64,000 nt of DNA from Ignavibacteria bacterium (GCA_041649015.1 JBAZNU010000002.1:372001-436000); one strand, 5' to 3'; shown: positions 34,594-44,382, numbered from the stretch's first letter. Numbers and translations are program-made. Notes: a model not told the origin generated them from the letters alone.

Positions 34594-35817
34594 TTAACTC
34601 ACTAAAGCTAATGCTTGTGTTACTTTATCAGCTGCATCCTGCAATGTATCAGCAGGTATAAGATTTAATCCAGATTCGTTTAGAATACGTCTTGCTTCTT
34701 CCGCGTTTGTGCCCTGCAGTCTTACCACAACAGGAATACTCAGATTCAGGTTTCTTGAAGCCTGAATAACACCGTTAGCAACTCTATCGCATCGAACGAT
34801 ACCTCCGAATATGTTAATAAGAATTGCTTTCACATTAGGGTCTGTAAGTATAATCTTGAAACCATTTTCGACTGTTTCAGCCGAAGCAGATCCTCCGACA
34901 TCGAGGAAGTTAGCGGGTTCACCGCCGGCAATTTTAATCAAGTCCATAGTACCCATTGCAAGTCCGGCACCGTTTACCATACACCCCACATTACCGTCGA
35001 GTTTAATGTAGTTCAGGTTGGACTTTGACGCTTCTATTTCGAGCGGGTCTTCTTCATTCAGATCACGCAATGCTTCGTACTCTTTATGTCTGAAAATCGC
35101 ATTGTCATCAAGATTAATCTTGGCATCGAGAGCAAGTATCCTGTCGTCATTTGTAATGATTAAAGGGTTAACTTCCAGCATTGATGCATCAAGATCGATA
35201 TAAGCTTTGTATAGTGAGATAATAAACTTCGTGAAATCTTTAAAGGCATTACCTTCAAGTCCTAATCCAAAAGCAAGTTCTCTTGCCTGAAAGTTCTGAA
35301 TACCAAGTCCAGGTTCAATCCATACTTTAATAATTTTCTCCGGAGTTTCTGCGGCAACTTTCTCAATTTCAACTCCGCCTTCTGTAGATGCCATAATAAC
35401 ATCTTTCGAATTCATTCTGTCGAGAAGTATGCTTAAGTACAGTTCTTTCTTATAATCGAGACCCTCTGCAATAAATATCGTCTGAATTTCTTTGCCCTCA
35501 GCACCTGACTGATGGGTTACAAGTATATTACCGAGAATTTTTGAGGCGTACTCTCTAGCAGCATCAACATTACCTCCAAAGAACTTTACTCCGCCTTGAA
35601 CGACCACTTCTTCACGGTTGGATTTATTGTAGACTGTACCTTTACCTCTTCCACCTGCGTGTATCTGTGATTTAACGACAAACTGCTGGACTCCTCTTTC
35701 GCGGAGTGTGTTAATTGCGTTGTCGAATTCTTCCATCCATCTAATTGCAATTCCATCCTGAATGGCAACGCCGTATTTTTTAAGAAGTGATTTAGCCTGA
35801 TACTCGTGTATTTTCAT
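34594..35817 (-). CDS. sucC: Succinyl-CoA ligase (ADP-forming) beta subunit
   Basis: This 407-residue TCA-cycle subunit has an ATP-grasp domain. MKIHEYQAKSLLKKYGV is the typical start, followed by KSQIHAGGRGKG, EVNPLI and the CoA-ligase half LDVGGSASAETVENGF, then NIFGGIVRCDRVANGV. The alpha subunit gene sucD, often adjacent, is not in the window. It is slightly longer than the common 386-398 residues. It follows the small lipoprotein gene by 12 bp on the same strand. Confidence 0.95.
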   Translation of the reverse strand: MKIHEYQAKSLLKKYGVAIQDGIAIRWMEEFDNAINTLRERGVQQFVVKSQIHAGGRGKGTVYNKSNREEVVVQGGVKFFGGNVDAAREYASKILGNILVTHQSGAEGKEIQTIFIAEGLDYKKELYLSILLDRMNSKDVIMASTEGGVEIEKVAAETPEKIIKVWIEPGLGIQNFQARELAFGLGLEGNAFKDFTKFIISLYKAYIDLDASMLEVNPLIITNDDRILALDAKINLDDNAIFRHKEYEALRDLNEEDPLEIEASKSNLNYIKLDGNVGCMVNGAGLAMGTMDLIKIAGGEPANFLDVGGSASAETVENGFKIILTDPNVKAILINIFGGIVRCDRVANGVIQASRNLNLSIPVVVRLQGTNAEEARRILNESGLNLIPADTLQDAADKVTQALALVS

Positions 35818-35829
35818 CTTTATTAGGTT

Positions 35830-36069
35830 TTATTTTTTATCTTTAAATTTGTTTTCTATATCCTTTTTAATAGAATCAACTTTTTCAAGAGACTTTGTTA
35901 ATGAATCTAAATATTTCTTGTTGAAAGCCGAATCTACCTTTTCCAGACCCTTATCAATTGTCTGGTCAATTTTTTCATTTACCTTTTGTTCTACTCTTTC
36001 TGAAATCCTGTCACAGCTCAGGATAACAACAAGAACGAAGACAGCAGCAATAAATCTTATCAGATTCAT
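35830..36069 (-). CDS. Small coiled-coil lipoprotein
   Basis: This 79-residue protein has a lipoprotein signal peptide (VVILSCDR, C19) and a charged coiled-coil body rich in Lys, Glu and Asp (VNEKIDQTIDKGLEKVDSAF). It resembles small membrane-anchored helical lipoproteins; no function is known. It is packed 1 bp after the P5C dehydrogenase gene and 12 bp before sucC, so it is part of that unit. Confidence 0.65.
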   Translation of the reverse strand: MNLIRFIAAVFVLVVILSCDRISERVEQKVNEKIDQTIDKGLEKVDSAFNKKYLDSLTKSLEKVDSIKKDIENKFKDKK

Positions 36070-36070
36070 T

Positions 36071-37627
36071 TTATTTGATTATTTTCTTGCTTGTTAATTT
36101 TGCTTGAGTAAAAAGAGATAAATAATCTCTACCGCCAGCTTTTGAATCTGTTCCACTCAAGTTGAATCCACCGAACGGATGAACGCCCACGAGAGCACCT
36201 GTGCATTTTCTGTTAAGATAAAGATTACCGACAAAGAATTCACTGTCGGCTTTTTGCAAATTCTTCTTATTACTTGAATAAGCTGCACCGGTAAGACCGA
36301 ACATTGTGTTGTTTGCAATTTTCAGGGATTCATCGAAGTTCGATGATTTAATGACTGCAAGAACCGGTCCGAAAATCTCTTCCTGAGCTATGGTATCCAT
36401 TGGTTTTACATCCTTAATAATGGTTGGTTCGACAAAATAACCGCCTTCAATTTCTTTTCCTCCGTGAATTATAATACCACCCTCATTTACTGCAGTATTA
36501 ATGTAGTTCATAATCTTACTCTTAGAACCTTCATTAATAACAGGACCCATGTTTGGATTATCTTTAGCCTGTGCTACTTTTAATGTTTTCGCTTTTGTAA
36601 CGAGTGCATCACAGAATTTATCATAAATGTTCTCGTCAACAATCACTCGAGAACATGCCGAACATTTTTGTCCCTGGAATCCGAATGCGGATTGAATGGT
36701 ACCCAGAACAGCATCATCAAAACTATGTAGTTCTTTATCGATTACTATTGAATCTTTACCGCCCATTTCAGCTACGACTCTCTTAATCCAAATTTGCTGA
36801 GGTTGTTTCTTTGCTGCGAGTTCATTTATTCTTAATCCAACTTCCATAGAACCCGTGAATGAAATGTATCTAACAAGATGATGCTGAACAAGAACGTCAC
36901 CGATTGAACTCCCACCTCCTGTAACGAAATTAAGCACACCTTTTGGAAGTTTAACTTCTTCCATTAATTCTACAAACATTTGTGCAATAGCCGGAGAGTC
37001 GCTTGAAGGTTTAAGAACTACTGTATTACCTGAAACTATTGAAGCTGTAGTCATACCCACTAAAATTGCCAGAGGGAAATTCCACGGCGGGATAACAAAA
37101 CCAACTCCAAGAGGTAAATATTCGAGTTTATTCTTCTCACCTTTTATTTTTGTAAGAGGTTGATTTTTGCTATATCTAATCATTTCCCTTGCATAGAATT
37201 CTATAAAATCAATTGCCTCAGCTGTATCACCGTCTGCTTCAGCCCAATTCTTACCGACTTCATACACCATCATTGCGGAGAAATAATGCTTTCTTTTTCT
37301 CATTAGTTTTGCTGCTTTAAACAGATATTCAGCACGTTTTGCAGGGCTAACATGTTTCCACTCTTCAAATTTTGCGTATGCAGTTTCAACAGCATGAAGT
37401 GCCTGCTCTACTGATGCTTTCTGAAAAGTACCGACAATCTCTTCAGGATTCGAAGGATTGCGTGACACAATCTTTTCATCTGCATAAAGTTTCTCACCTC
37501 CGATTATAAGAGGGTATTCCACGCTAAATCTTTTTCTGACATCTTCAAGAGCTTTTTCAAAAGCTTTTCTATTTTTCTTTTCCGTAAAATCAGTAAACGG
37601 TTCATTCTTAAATTTTGCGATTGCCAT
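36071..37627 (-). CDS. pruA: 1-Pyrroline-5-carboxylate dehydrogenase
   Basis: This 518-residue aldehyde dehydrogenase-family enzyme oxidises glutamate semialdehyde to glutamate in proline and arginine catabolism. The catalytic cysteine C322 is in GFQGQKCSACSRVIV and the general-base glutamate E287 in AEMGGKDSIV, with PPWNFPLAI for NAD binding. The GFQGQKCSACSR wording and the NRKCTGALVGVHPFGGFNLSGTDSKAGG ending identify the P5C dehydrogenase subgroup. Proline dehydrogenase is not adjacent. Confidence 0.93.
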   Translation of the reverse strand: MAIAKFKNEPFTDFTEKKNRKAFEKALEDVRKRFSVEYPLIIGGEKLYADEKIVSRNPSNPEEIVGTFQKASVEQALHAVETAYAKFEEWKHVSPAKRAEYLFKAAKLMRKRKHYFSAMMVYEVGKNWAEADGDTAEAIDFIEFYAREMIRYSKNQPLTKIKGEKNKLEYLPLGVGFVIPPWNFPLAILVGMTTASIVSGNTVVLKPSSDSPAIAQMFVELMEEVKLPKGVLNFVTGGGSSIGDVLVQHHLVRYISFTGSMEVGLRINELAAKKQPQQIWIKRVVAEMGGKDSIVIDKELHSFDDAVLGTIQSAFGFQGQKCSACSRVIVDENIYDKFCDALVTKAKTLKVAQAKDNPNMGPVINEGSKSKIMNYINTAVNEGGIIIHGGKEIEGGYFVEPTIIKDVKPMDTIAQEEIFGPVLAVIKSSNFDESLKIANNTMFGLTGAAYSSNKKNLQKADSEFFVGNLYLNRKCTGALVGVHPFGGFNLSGTDSKAGGRDYLSLFTQAKLTSKKIIK

Positions 37628-37639
37628 ATTATATAATTT

Positions 37640-38794
37640 TTAATTAGTTAATGTTTTTATTATTAAATTGTGCAGATCCGGTCTTATTTCTCTAATACCG
37701 TCATTTCCTCTTGACGGATAAACTCTGTTTGTAAGAAAAATAATTATAATTTTTCTTTCTTTATCGCACCAAACGCTCGTACCTGTATATCCCGTATGAC
37801 CAAAACAATTTTCAGAAATCAGTTCACCGCAAGCTGAGCGGTATTTACCAATTGGTTCCTGTTTAGTATCCCAGCCCAGAGCACGAGTATTCTGGTAAAC
37901 GTCAGTAATATACTTATTAGTAAACAGGTCAACAGTTTCCGGTTTGAATAATATTTCTTTTCTAAGATCTCTTGTAAAAGGATTGTAGTACCTACCTTCG
38001 TTTAATAGAGTGCGAACTAATTTGTAAATGTCTCTCGGATTCGAGAACAAACCTGCATTGCCAGATACACCTTCCATCATTGACGCTGCTTCGTCGTGCA
38101 CTTCTCCTTTGAGAAGTCTTTTCCGCCATGATTTGTCGTATTCAGTTGGAGCGATGTGATTTACATCGGACGGGGTAAACATTGTATTCTCCATGTTAAG
38201 AGGCTCGAAGATTTCCGCACTACAATATTCGGATAAAGAAACACCAGTAATTTTTTCAATCACCAGTCCGAGAGTTATAAAATTCAGGTCACTGTAAACA
38301 TAACCTTTTCCTGTTTCATACTCGAGAAGGGAATTCATAATTGTTTCGACGACTTCTTTCCGTGAAGAACAAAACTGGTTAAACGGCATCCACGCTTTTA
38401 ATCCCGAATTATGAAGAAGAAGATTCCGCACTGTTACATTCTCCTTTCCGTTTGCTGCAAATTCAGGAAGATACGAAGAAACTTTTGCATCGAGGTCAAT
38501 TTGACCTTTATCGAAAAGCTTCATTACCGCGGAAGTAGTTGCGATTACTTTCGTGAGCGAAGCTAAATCGTACATTGAAATTTCCGTGACACCTTCCTCA
38601 CTTTCATCATAAGTAAGTCCGCCATAGTACTTCTCATAAACTATATGGTTCTCATTTCCAACTAATAAAGCAGCGCCCGGAAAAAATTTATTTACGATGC
38701 CTTTAAGAATCAGATTATCAACTTCAGTGAAGTCATAAGCAATCCCATTAGAATAAAATACCGCGAAAAGGAATATTAGGAAATATCTCTTCAT
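37640..38794 (-). CDS. Exported beta-lactamase-family serine hydrolase
   Basis: This 384-residue protein has an N-terminal signal peptide (about 1-19) and a class C beta-lactamase/DD-peptidase-type fold. The SxxK motif is SLTK (S79, K82), the second motif is YSD (Y167) and the third is HTG in FGHTGYTGTSVW. GVSGNAGLFS is typical of this family. The substrate may be a peptidoglycan peptide or an ester; true beta-lactamase activity is not implied. It lies 12 bp upstream of the P5C dehydrogenase gene and heads the minus-strand unit. Confidence 0.82.
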   Translation of the reverse strand: MKRYFLIFLFAVFYSNGIAYDFTEVDNLILKGIVNKFFPGAALLVGNENHIVYEKYYGGLTYDESEEGVTEISMYDLASLTKVIATTSAVMKLFDKGQIDLDAKVSSYLPEFAANGKENVTVRNLLLHNSGLKAWMPFNQFCSSRKEVVETIMNSLLEYETGKGYVYSDLNFITLGLVIEKITGVSLSEYCSAEIFEPLNMENTMFTPSDVNHIAPTEYDKSWRKRLLKGEVHDEAASMMEGVSGNAGLFSNPRDIYKLVRTLLNEGRYYNPFTRDLRKEILFKPETVDLFTNKYITDVYQNTRALGWDTKQEPIGKYRSACGELISENCFGHTGYTGTSVWCDKERKIIIIFLTNRVYPSRGNDGIREIRPDLHNLIIKTLTN

Positions 38795-38952
38795 ATAAAG
38801 TAAATATATCTAAAATGAAGTCTTACTTCAATTTAAAAAGAAAGTCCTATATATAAATGAAATGGACACAATTAGGAAAAATAAAGGATAACAAACAGAT
38901 TTGATGGAGATCATCAAAACTGGGAAATAAATTAATTTAATGCCGGAAAAAG

Positions 38953-38978
38953 AAAGGGCTGAGAAAAATCAGCCCTTT
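38953..38978 (-). terminator. Rho-independent terminator after the LppM-like lipoprotein gene
   Basis: The arms AAAGGGCTGA (38953-38962) and TCAGCCCTTT (38969-38978) enclose a 6-base loop. The minus strand continues with a T-rich tract (TTTCTTTTT). Confidence 0.85.
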
Positions 38979-38996
38979 ACATAAACAAGACTTAGA

Positions 38997-39662
38997 TTAT
39001 TTTCTCCTTCTGAGATAAATGAATCCCATCCCAAGCAGGAATATTATCGGTAGTTCCATACCGAACAGACCGCATTTCTTACCGGCTTTAACTGTAGCAG
39101 TCATTTCAACGTCAGTTTTCAAATCGGCAACTGTCTTTTCCCATTTTACTTTCTGACCATCTTTAACTCCATTTGTAGCAAGTACTTCACCGGGGAATTC
39201 AAACTCGTAAGTAAGTTTGTACTCTTCCATACCCATGTTCTTTGCACTAGAAGTATCCTGAAGAAGGACGTATTTGAAATCCTTGCCTTCCTTCCCGTCT
39301 ACCCAGCTTGCTTTAATTTTCTTGAAGGCAGAGGCATCGGAAAGTTTGTTGATGTCTTTAAATTTAACATTAAGTGTAACGACTGACATTGAATCATTAG
39401 TAGCATTCTTTTCAATCTTAATATCACTCGGTTCAGTATTAGATGAAGTATAATTAGATTTAACTTTAGCTTCGGTAAAACCAAAACCTGAAAGCTCATC
39501 CCCAGAGACATTGGATGACTTTGTCCAATATTTTACACTCATAGACCCTGAACCATCAGAACTGAGTTTTGTCTTTTGATCGACATTAACACATCCTGAA
39601 AGAAATAATGCAACTGCAAACAAAATTGAAACAGACAGTACGGATTTAAAGAGCAATTTCAT
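38997..39662 (-). CDS. LppM-like lipoprotein with C-terminal membrane anchor
   Basis: This 221-residue protein starts with a lipoprotein signal peptide (FLSGCVNVD, C24). A beta-rich domain beginning TKLSSDGSGSMSVKYW resembles the LppM domain. The C-terminus has CGLFGMELPIIFLLGMGFIYLRRRK, a hydrophobic segment followed by positive residues as in sorted or membrane-anchored proteins. The combination of lipid and C-terminal anchors is unusual. A GGGAG Shine-Dalgarno precedes the ATG. It is a monocistronic gene with its own terminator. Confidence 0.65.
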   Translation of the reverse strand: MKLLFKSVLSVSILFAVALFLSGCVNVDQKTKLSSDGSGSMSVKYWTKSSNVSGDELSGFGFTEAKVKSNYTSSNTEPSDIKIEKNATNDSMSVVTLNVKFKDINKLSDASAFKKIKASWVDGKEGKDFKYVLLQDTSSAKNMGMEEYKLTYEFEFPGEVLATNGVKDGQKVKWEKTVADLKTDVEMTATVKAGKKCGLFGMELPIIFLLGMGFIYLRRRK

Positions 39663-39837
39663 TTTACACTCCCTCGTTTAGTTTAGAAAGCTAAAATTAA
39701 ACACTCTTACAACAAAAAGCAATATTTAAATTTAGAGACTGAAATTACAATTACTTATTCAAAAGTATGTGACAAAATATTTTCATTTAATTGTTTCAGG
39801 AAATTTTATACATTATTGAATAATTTAAACAAAAATT

Positions 39838-42810
39838 ATGAAAAACTTAATTATCTTGCTTGTTATATTTGCCTCATTTATACAGGCAAATTCACAAACA
39901 ATAACGGGCGCTTACCCTTTCCCTTATTTTAATTCATACAATTATCTATGGGGAATAACTCAGCGCAACGATACTCTCTGGATAGGTTCCGACTTTAACG
40001 GAACAGGTTATCCTACATCAATGATGTACAAAGTCACAAAGCAGGGTGTTATGGTTGACAGTCTGGTAACACCTTTTACATTCAACCACGGCCTTGCATG
40101 GGATGGGACAGGATTCTGGATTGCAGAAGATTACAGATCGTCAGGGGGAAGAATATACAAGATTAATTCACTCGGTGCAAAAGTTGACAGTATTTACACG
40201 AACTCAACACTTGCTGGAATAGGCGGCATAGCACTGGACGGTAATCATTTATGGGTAGCTATTTATTCGCCTGACTTCGCTACATATCCAAATGCATTCG
40301 CATACAAGATTAATCTGGCGACAAAGCTGGCAGTAGACACAATACCGTTACGAGGAAGACAAGTTCAGGGGATTGCCGTAAAAGGCGATACGATATTTTA
40401 TGTGAACGATAATTTCCAATCGGAACCTGAGCGGATTTATGCATACAGCCAGACAACAGGAGATACATTGTTCTCGTTTCCTTCGCCTGACTCAGACGGT
40501 GACTGCGATCCTAAAGGACTTTTTTATGACGGAACAAATCTATGGCTTATGGCATTCAGACCGGGAGGAACTGCATCTGCTTACAGAACTTTGTATAAAT
40601 ATCAGATTGGAGGTTCGGGTAATCCTGTGATAACGACATCGACGAATCTTATTGATTTCGGGAATGTACCTGTTGGTACAACATCAAACCAGACTCTTAA
40701 CATCTCGAACAACGGAGTCGCTAAGCTTATAATTTCCGGAAAGAACATAACGAATCCGAGGTTCGGAATAACTCCATCAGTAGTACCGGATACGATTAAT
40801 CCGGGTCAGAATAAAGATTACACTGTTACTTTCAATCCGCTTGCTTACGATACATTATCAGCACAGCTTCAGCTTGCGAGCAATGATTTGATAACACCGA
40901 TAAAGTTAGTTAATCTTAAAGGAAAGGGTGTGTTTACCGGTGCTACTATTGCACTATCGGCAAACAGTTTTGATTATCAGCAAAGACGTGTAAATTCACT
41001 TTGCGGTTACCTGTTTACGGTAACAAATCAGGGAAATGCGAACTTAGACATTTCATCGATGCAGTTCAATACAGCACGATACAGAATTGATACGGTAGGA
41101 ATACAATTCCCTTATACCATTTTACCGGAAGCATCAAAAGTATTCAGGATTTGGTTTAATCCAAATTCAGGTGCGACATTTAACGATACTTTAAAGATAA
41201 ACTCAAATGCAACGAACTTACCTGTTGCAAAGATTTCATTGACGGGTACGGGTAATGCAAATCCGACTTTGCTTGGAACATCATTATGGGCAGCAAACAC
41301 ACCGGATAATCCTTTTACATCATCGGACGATCCTCAACCAACGAGCATGAAACAGATTAGCGATGTGAACGGAGACGGAGTAAACGATTTAATTGTATCA
41401 TCCGGCAACTATTTAACAACTTGCTGGAACGGTAATGCTTCAGTTAACGGAGATATACTATGGTCTTTTAACACAGGGTATGATAATAACAACACGGGTT
41501 CTGTTGCATGGGAAGACGCAATGCAGATACGCGATGACGTTGACGGTGACGGAATACAGGATGTAGTAATCGGATGCGGAGGCGGTAATGAAATGGTGTA
41601 TACAATATCGGGCAGGACAGGAAGGCAAATCTGGGCGTATGGTGATTCAATATCATATTCAGACGGCGATATTGAAGGCGTAAGAGCTGACAAAGATTTT
41701 AATGGTGACGGAGTTAATGATGTATTAATCTCCGCAAGCGGAACGGGTAGTTCCGGTACAGGCGGAAGACATGCAATAATATGCGTTAACGGACTGAACG
41801 GTAATGTGATATTTTACGTAACTCAGAATTCAGAATTTACTGGTGATATAGTATCAACGCAGTACGGCGCGGCTATTGGCTGGGGCAGCAATGCGGGTGC
41901 ATATTCAGTTCATGGAACAGATAACCTTGGAAACGGTACATGGGCATTTTCAAACGTGAATGGAAAAACATGGAGCATGAGAGTAATACCGACAACGGAT
42001 GCAGACACGTCTAAAGAAATACTTGGTTTTTACGGTTTTTCTGGAAAAGTATTTTCAATAGAAGCGGAAACCGGTGCAGAAATGTGGACAGTAACACTTG
42101 GGTCAGCAAACGCAGGATTTATTAAAGTACTGGATGACCTCGATTCAAACGGTTCACCTGATTTCACTCTTTCGGGACCACAGACTGTTTTCAGGATTGA
42201 TACAAAAACACAAAGTACATTATGGACATACTCACCTGGAGCATCATACATTCGCGGAGTTGATATGCTGAGCGATGTAAACGGAGACGGAAAGAAGGAC
42301 GTAATTGTCGGCATGCAGACACCGGGAGACGTATTAGTATTGAGCGGAGCAACCGGTGGAGTGCTATTTACATATTCATTCGGTTCAACGGTTACGTTCA
42401 GGGCCGACAGAGTATCGGCTTTGAACAGCATTGACGGCAACTCGACTTCAGAATTCATTGCCGGATGCAGGAATGGAAAACTAATGTGTTTCAGCGGCGG
42501 ACAGAATATACCTGTGGGTATAAGCGGATTAGCGGGAGAAGTTCCATCGAATTATGATTTATCGCAGAACTATCCGAATCCGTTCAATCCGAGAACGAGT
42601 ATTAAGTTCTCGTTGCCAAAAGATGAATTTGTTTCGATAAAGGTGTATGATATACTCGGCAAAGAAGTAGCAACATTAATGAATGAAAACAAGCCGGCAG
42701 GAAATTATGACATAAACTTCAACGCTTCTTCGTTAAGCTCAGGTGTTTATTTCTACAGAATGAATGCGGGCAGTTTCAATAGTATTAAACGTATGGTTGT
42801 TCTTAAATAA
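39838..42810 (+). CDS. Large secreted beta-propeller protein with type IX sorting domain
   Basis: This 990-residue protein has a signal peptide (1-19), an N-terminal propeller-like region (20-260, repeated G..LW.....), an ASPM/SPD-2/Hydin-type immunoglobulin-like domain (about 262-460) and five or more FG-GAP/VCBS-type repeats with DxDxDG calcium sites (DVNGDGVNDLIV, DVDGDGIQDVVI, DFNGDGVNDVLI, DVNGDGKKDVIV). A T9SS sorting domain (about 905-990) begins YDLSQNYPNPFNPRTSI and ends IKRMVVLK. It should be exported to the cell surface, perhaps for adhesion or substrate binding. No catalytic motif is seen. Confidence 0.85.
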   Translation: MKNLIILLVIFASFIQANSQTITGAYPFPYFNSYNYLWGITQRNDTLWIGSDFNGTGYPTSMMYKVTKQGVMVDSLVTPFTFNHGLAWDGTGFWIAEDYRSSGGRIYKINSLGAKVDSIYTNSTLAGIGGIALDGNHLWVAIYSPDFATYPNAFAYKINLATKLAVDTIPLRGRQVQGIAVKGDTIFYVNDNFQSEPERIYAYSQTTGDTLFSFPSPDSDGDCDPKGLFYDGTNLWLMAFRPGGTASAYRTLYKYQIGGSGNPVITTSTNLIDFGNVPVGTTSNQTLNISNNGVAKLIISGKNITNPRFGITPSVVPDTINPGQNKDYTVTFNPLAYDTLSAQLQLASNDLITPIKLVNLKGKGVFTGATIALSANSFDYQQRRVNSLCGYLFTVTNQGNANLDISSMQFNTARYRIDTVGIQFPYTILPEASKVFRIWFNPNSGATFNDTLKINSNATNLPVAKISLTGTGNANPTLLGTSLWAANTPDNPFTSSDDPQPTSMKQISDVNGDGVNDLIVSSGNYLTTCWNGNASVNGDILWSFNTGYDNNNTGSVAWEDAMQIRDDVDGDGIQDVVIGCGGGNEMVYTISGRTGRQIWAYGDSISYSDGDIEGVRADKDFNGDGVNDVLISASGTGSSGTGGRHAIICVNGLNGNVIFYVTQNSEFTGDIVSTQYGAAIGWGSNAGAYSVHGTDNLGNGTWAFSNVNGKTWSMRVIPTTDADTSKEILGFYGFSGKVFSIEAETGAEMWTVTLGSANAGFIKVLDDLDSNGSPDFTLSGPQTVFRIDTKTQSTLWTYSPGASYIRGVDMLSDVNGDGKKDVIVGMQTPGDVLVLSGATGGVLFTYSFGSTVTFRADRVSALNSIDGNSTSEFIAGCRNGKLMCFSGGQNIPVGISGLAGEVPSNYDLSQNYPNPFNPRTSIKFSLPKDEFVSIKVYDILGKEVATLMNENKPAGNYDINFNASSLSSGVYFYRMNAGSFNSIKRMVVLK

Positions 42811-42822
42811 GTTAAACTAACT

Positions 42823-42863
42823 ATCACCACTCAGACATTGTGTCGTCTGAGTGGTGATTTTTT
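42823..42863 (+). terminator. Strong rho-independent terminator
   Basis: The perfect 14-bp arms ATCACCACTCAGAC (42823-42836) and GTCTGAGTGGTGAT (42845-42858) with an 8-base loop are followed by a T-run. It ends the large secreted protein gene and may also act on the convergent minus-strand gene. Confidence 0.92.
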
Positions 42864-42870
42864 AATTCTC

Positions 42871-43389
42871 TTACTCTCTTGTCAACTCAGCTTTCTGAAT
42901 AACATATACCGGATAAGATATAACTTCGTTCTCGCCAGATCCCGTAATGTTTGATTTACTTTTCTGAGCAGAAAGAACTTCAGAATAAATTTTACTATTT
43001 TTTAATTCATATCTTGAACTAAGGAGAATATTTTGTGTTTCGAAGTAAGAATTGAATTGATTATCGCCAAAGAAGAAATCGATAAGTATAGTATTGTCTT
43101 CATCGAGGATCCACTTTCCATTTTCAATGTCTTCTGCAATCATGAAATAATTCTTTTCCAATTTTGAAGCACCCTCGCCGTATGCAGTTTTCCATGAATA
43201 TTTATTGGGCGTATCTGTTTTTGAGATTGAGAGATACATGTTAACTTCGCTTGACTTGCCTGCGGTTATGATTAGGAGTTTACCTGTCCAGTTCCCGAGC
43301 CACTCGGATTCATTAAAAGTGTTTTTGTTTTGCGAAAAAGACACTGAAGAAAGAAGCAAAAGAAATAGCAGCAATGATAGTTTTTTCAT
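42871..43389 (-). CDS. Unknown exported protein
   Basis: This 172-residue protein has a clear signal peptide (MKKLSLLLFLLLLSSVSFSQ). The mature part starts with NESEWLGNWTGKLLI and looks like a small beta-barrel or lipocalin-like domain. No family was recognised with confidence. It lies 30 bp downstream of the third DUF6266-like gene on the same strand and may share its transcript. Confidence 0.6.
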   Translation of the reverse strand: MKKLSLLLFLLLLSSVSFSQNKNTFNESEWLGNWTGKLLIITAGKSSEVNMYLSISKTDTPNKYSWKTAYGEGASKLEKNYFMIAEDIENGKWILDEDNTILIDFFFGDNQFNSYFETQNILLSSRYELKNSKIYSEVLSAQKSKSNITGSGENEVISYPVYVIQKAELTRE

Positions 43390-43419
43390 TTTAATTATAT
43401 TTTATTTTAATAGTTTTAC

Positions 43420-44208
43420 TTAATCAAATTTAATAAAAGACTCTTTATTAGATGCCGGTGGAACAGGGGGAGGGTTGTACAAGCTTATTTCGGGTTTTGA
43501 GCCCTTGACATAGAAACCTCCGTTTTCAGCCCACTCATAAGTTTTTTTAGTTTCATTAAGGCTTACAATAGCAGGGAAAACAATCACGGTATTAAAATCG
43601 TCTATGTATGAGAAAGAATCATCCTGACTTGCAAATGTGAAACTTGATTTCTGCTTTGGAATAATTTGAAAACCTGTTTGGATTTCTGAAAGAAACTGGC
43701 TGACTTTTTTAATTTTTGACTTTGGGCTTACAGGGTCTTTAGCATAAATTAGAGAAAGGAAAGCATAAGGCGGCAGGAAGTCTCCTGTCTGCTTTTTATA
43801 AACTGTTACAGCATAATCAACGTAAAACCGAATTTCAAGTTTATCTTTACAAAGCAAAATATCTTCATTGAAATATTGTAAATTATCAGGAAGAATATGG
43901 AAATCAGAGCTAACATCCCAAGACCTGATAGAATTGTAATTATGTTTAAATAATTTAAGATTAGTATAGGTTCCGGGAAGTTTAGAAAACTTCCAGACAT
44001 TCTTAATTATAGTAGATTTATTAACAAAATTACATAATTTAGTCACCTGAGCGAAAAGATTTTCATTCTGGATGACAGCCTCAGAATTTGATTTCTTTCT
44101 GTTTTCGGACAACCCAGAAGCAACAGTCTTTTTATTCAACCGTCTGTAAACAGTTTTTCCAATTTTGCCGGTTGGTGTACCGAGTACACCGCTTCTGATT
44201 CTTGCCAT
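43420..44208 (-). CDS. DUF6266-like protein (paralogue 3)
   Basis: This 262-residue protein starts MARIRSGVLGTPTGKIGKTV, then YRRLNKKTVASGLSENRKKS. The MARIxxGxLGxxxGKxGxxVY beginning aligns with the paralogue at 6509 and with DUF6266 proteins, while the body is unrelated by eye. The C-terminal part (SKPEISLYNPPPVPPASNKES) is proline-rich. A second 11-bp repeat array begins only 64 bp upstream of its ATG. No Shine-Dalgarno is seen. The function is unknown; the family often occurs as several divergent copies. Confidence 0.6.
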   Translation of the reverse strand: MARIRSGVLGTPTGKIGKTVYRRLNKKTVASGLSENRKKSNSEAVIQNENLFAQVTKLCNFVNKSTIIKNVWKFSKLPGTYTNLKLFKHNYNSIRSWDVSSDFHILPDNLQYFNEDILLCKDKLEIRFYVDYAVTVYKKQTGDFLPPYAFLSLIYAKDPVSPKSKIKKVSQFLSEIQTGFQIIPKQKSSFTFASQDDSFSYIDDFNTVIVFPAIVSLNETKKTYEWAENGGFYVKGSKPEISLYNPPPVPPASNKESFIKFD

Positions 44209-44272
44209 TATTGTAACGCTAATTTAATGAAATATTGGGTATTTTTATCATCAATTTTTCAATGCGTAAAAA

Positions 44273-44382
44273 TCTTTCCATATAAGGCGCATATAGCTTC
44301 CATTAAAGGTATATATAAGGACTGTGTAATTCAAGTGTAAAGACAGTGTTAGTACAGTGTGATTAAAGTGTAGAAGTGGGTT
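44273..44382 (-). repeat. Array of degenerate 11-bp repeats upstream of DUF6266-like paralogue 3
   Basis: The step is exactly 11 bp over nine or ten units. In gene sense the units distal to the ATG are ACAC-type (ACACTTTAATC, ACACTGTACTA, ACACTGTCTTT, ACACTTGAATT, ACACAGTCCTT), and the proximal ones are ATAT-type (ATATATACCTT, TAATGGAAGCT, ATATGCGCCTT, ATATGGAAAGA). The first half of each unit is conserved and the second half varies. The array has the same period and relative position as the one at 8287-8384. Confidence 0.87.
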
